NCBI GenBank assembly: GCA_027005175.1
Contig: JALTMC010000435.1
Coordinates: forward strand, 1,137 to 16,414
Reading direction: 5' to 3'
Source of the DNA: Myxococcales bacterium
GTDB taxonomy: Bacteria > Myxococcota_C > UBA6777
DNA length: 15,278 nt
The notes beneath the pieces are model-generated. The model did no database searches and was not told the origin of the DNA. It worked only from the letters and a program-made list of their open reading frames with translations. Each line of letters begins with the position of its first letter. Positions within the stretch are counted from its first letter, which is position 1. Below are positions 14,983 through 15,278 of the stretch, one piece after another. The position numbers were made by a program, and so were the translations under genes.

Positions 14983-15118
14983 ACAGACGAAACTGACTTT
15001 CCGCATAAGGAAGGGCAAACTGACTTTCCGCTAAGGAAGATTGAACTGACCTTCCGCATAAGGCAGGTCAAACTGACTTTTCGGTGGGGAAGGTTGGGTT
15101 GGGTTGAGTTTCGTCTGT
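14983..15118. repeat. 136-bp element: 12-bp terminal inverted repeats enclosing four ~27-bp tandem units
   Basis: The ends ACAGACGAAACT (14983-14994) and AGTTTCGTCTGT (15107-15118) are exact reverse complements. Between and overlapping them are four head-to-tail units beginning AACTGAC at 14991, 15018, 15044 and 15071 (27, 26, 27 and about 27 bp). The first three contain a small hairpin of the type TTCC...GGAA. The fourth is degenerate and ends in a G-rich run (15083-15103). The element fills the gap between the convergent glyoxalase gene and the right-edge gene, so it may act as a terminator region or be a miniature mobile element. Confidence 0.8.
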
Positions 15119-15121
15119 AAT

Positions 15122-15277
15122 TTAGTATGTAAAGGTATAAATGAATCCAGTTTGTACTGTATGAAATCCAGAACCGCCGGTTTTTCCAGAAACAGCTCCA
15201 TGTCCTAAGACAGTGTGGTGAGACATGCCGGACGAGCTTTTCGAGACACCCCCTGCCGCACTGAATGTTCCGAGAAA
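15122..15277 (-). CDS. C-terminal end of a probable secreted/surface protein (runs off right edge)
   Basis: On the minus strand a frame is open from the window edge to TAA at 15124-15122, giving 51 codons. The residues are rich in Gly, Ser and Thr: an AAGGVSKSSSGMSHHTVLGHGAVSG-type stretch broken by hydrophobics, ending FHTVQTGFIYTFTY. This Ser/Gly spacing followed by a V/L-Q-x-GF end is common in secreted or outer-surface proteins whose C-terminus carries a beta-rich repeat. A minus-strand frame in another phase is also open (15278 to 14973), but it is Cys-rich and crosses the tandem repeats, so I prefer this one. The gene converges on gloA. Identity and size are unknown. Confidence 0.5.
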   Translation of the reverse strand, partial: FLGTFSAAGGVSKSSSGMSHHTVLGHGAVSGKTGGSGFHTVQTGFIYTFTY

Positions 15278-15278
15278 C

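Noticed and set aside
14991-15097. CRISPR array
   Set aside because: Units of about 27 bp are directly adjacent with no unique spacers, and no cas genes are present.
14973-15278. 102-codon open minus-strand frame to the right edge
   Set aside because: Cys-rich, translates the tandem repeats, and competes with a more protein-like frame ending at 15122.

Overview
The window looks like a chromosomal segment of a Gram-negative bacterium, with about 45-50 % G+C by eye. Three proteins carry lipobox signal peptides and one partial protein has a surface-protein-like C-terminus. The mix of a secreted prolyl oligopeptidase, a basic lipoprotein and scattered single genes resembles Myxococcota and other former Deltaproteobacteria. 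That placement is an inference; no rRNA or marker gene is present.

Layout from left to right. A lipoprotein gene (-) runs off the left edge (1-494). Upstream of it on the same strand is a prolyl-oligopeptidase lipoprotein with a Lys/Ala-rich tether (700-2967, -). Then comes a low-G+C island: a long perfect hairpin (3137-3189), a P-loop ATPase with a probable PD-(D/E)xK nuclease end (3402-4985, +), and a convergent four-helix membrane protein (5006-5476, -). A repeat-bearing gap leads to a DUF362 protein (5887-7431, +). It converges, across a bidirectional terminator, on an extremely arginine-rich lipoprotein with a possible Cys-His peptidase core (7651-9078, -). Upstream of that is a YgfK-like flavin/Fe-S oxidoreductase (9442-11373, -), whose last codons are duplicated downstream of its stop. 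A divergent promoter region separates it from a DEAD-box RNA helicase (11692-13425, +), which is closely followed by a phytanoyl-CoA-dioxygenase-like gene (13446-14252, +). The latter ends inside a 48-bp minisatellite. Then come glyoxalase I (14529-14969, +), a tandem-hairpin element bounded by 12-bp inverted repeats, and the C-terminal end of a probable surface protein (-) running off the right edge.

The genes do not form one pathway. The likely transcription units are helicase-dioxygenase, and mostly single genes elsewhere. The best candidate for an undescribed system is the solitary ATPase-nuclease gene: low G+C, a TTG start and isolation from its neighbours are what one expects of an acquired defence gene. 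The second is the Arg/Tyr/Trp-rich lipoprotein. The intergenic gaps are unusually rich in inverted and tandem repeats.
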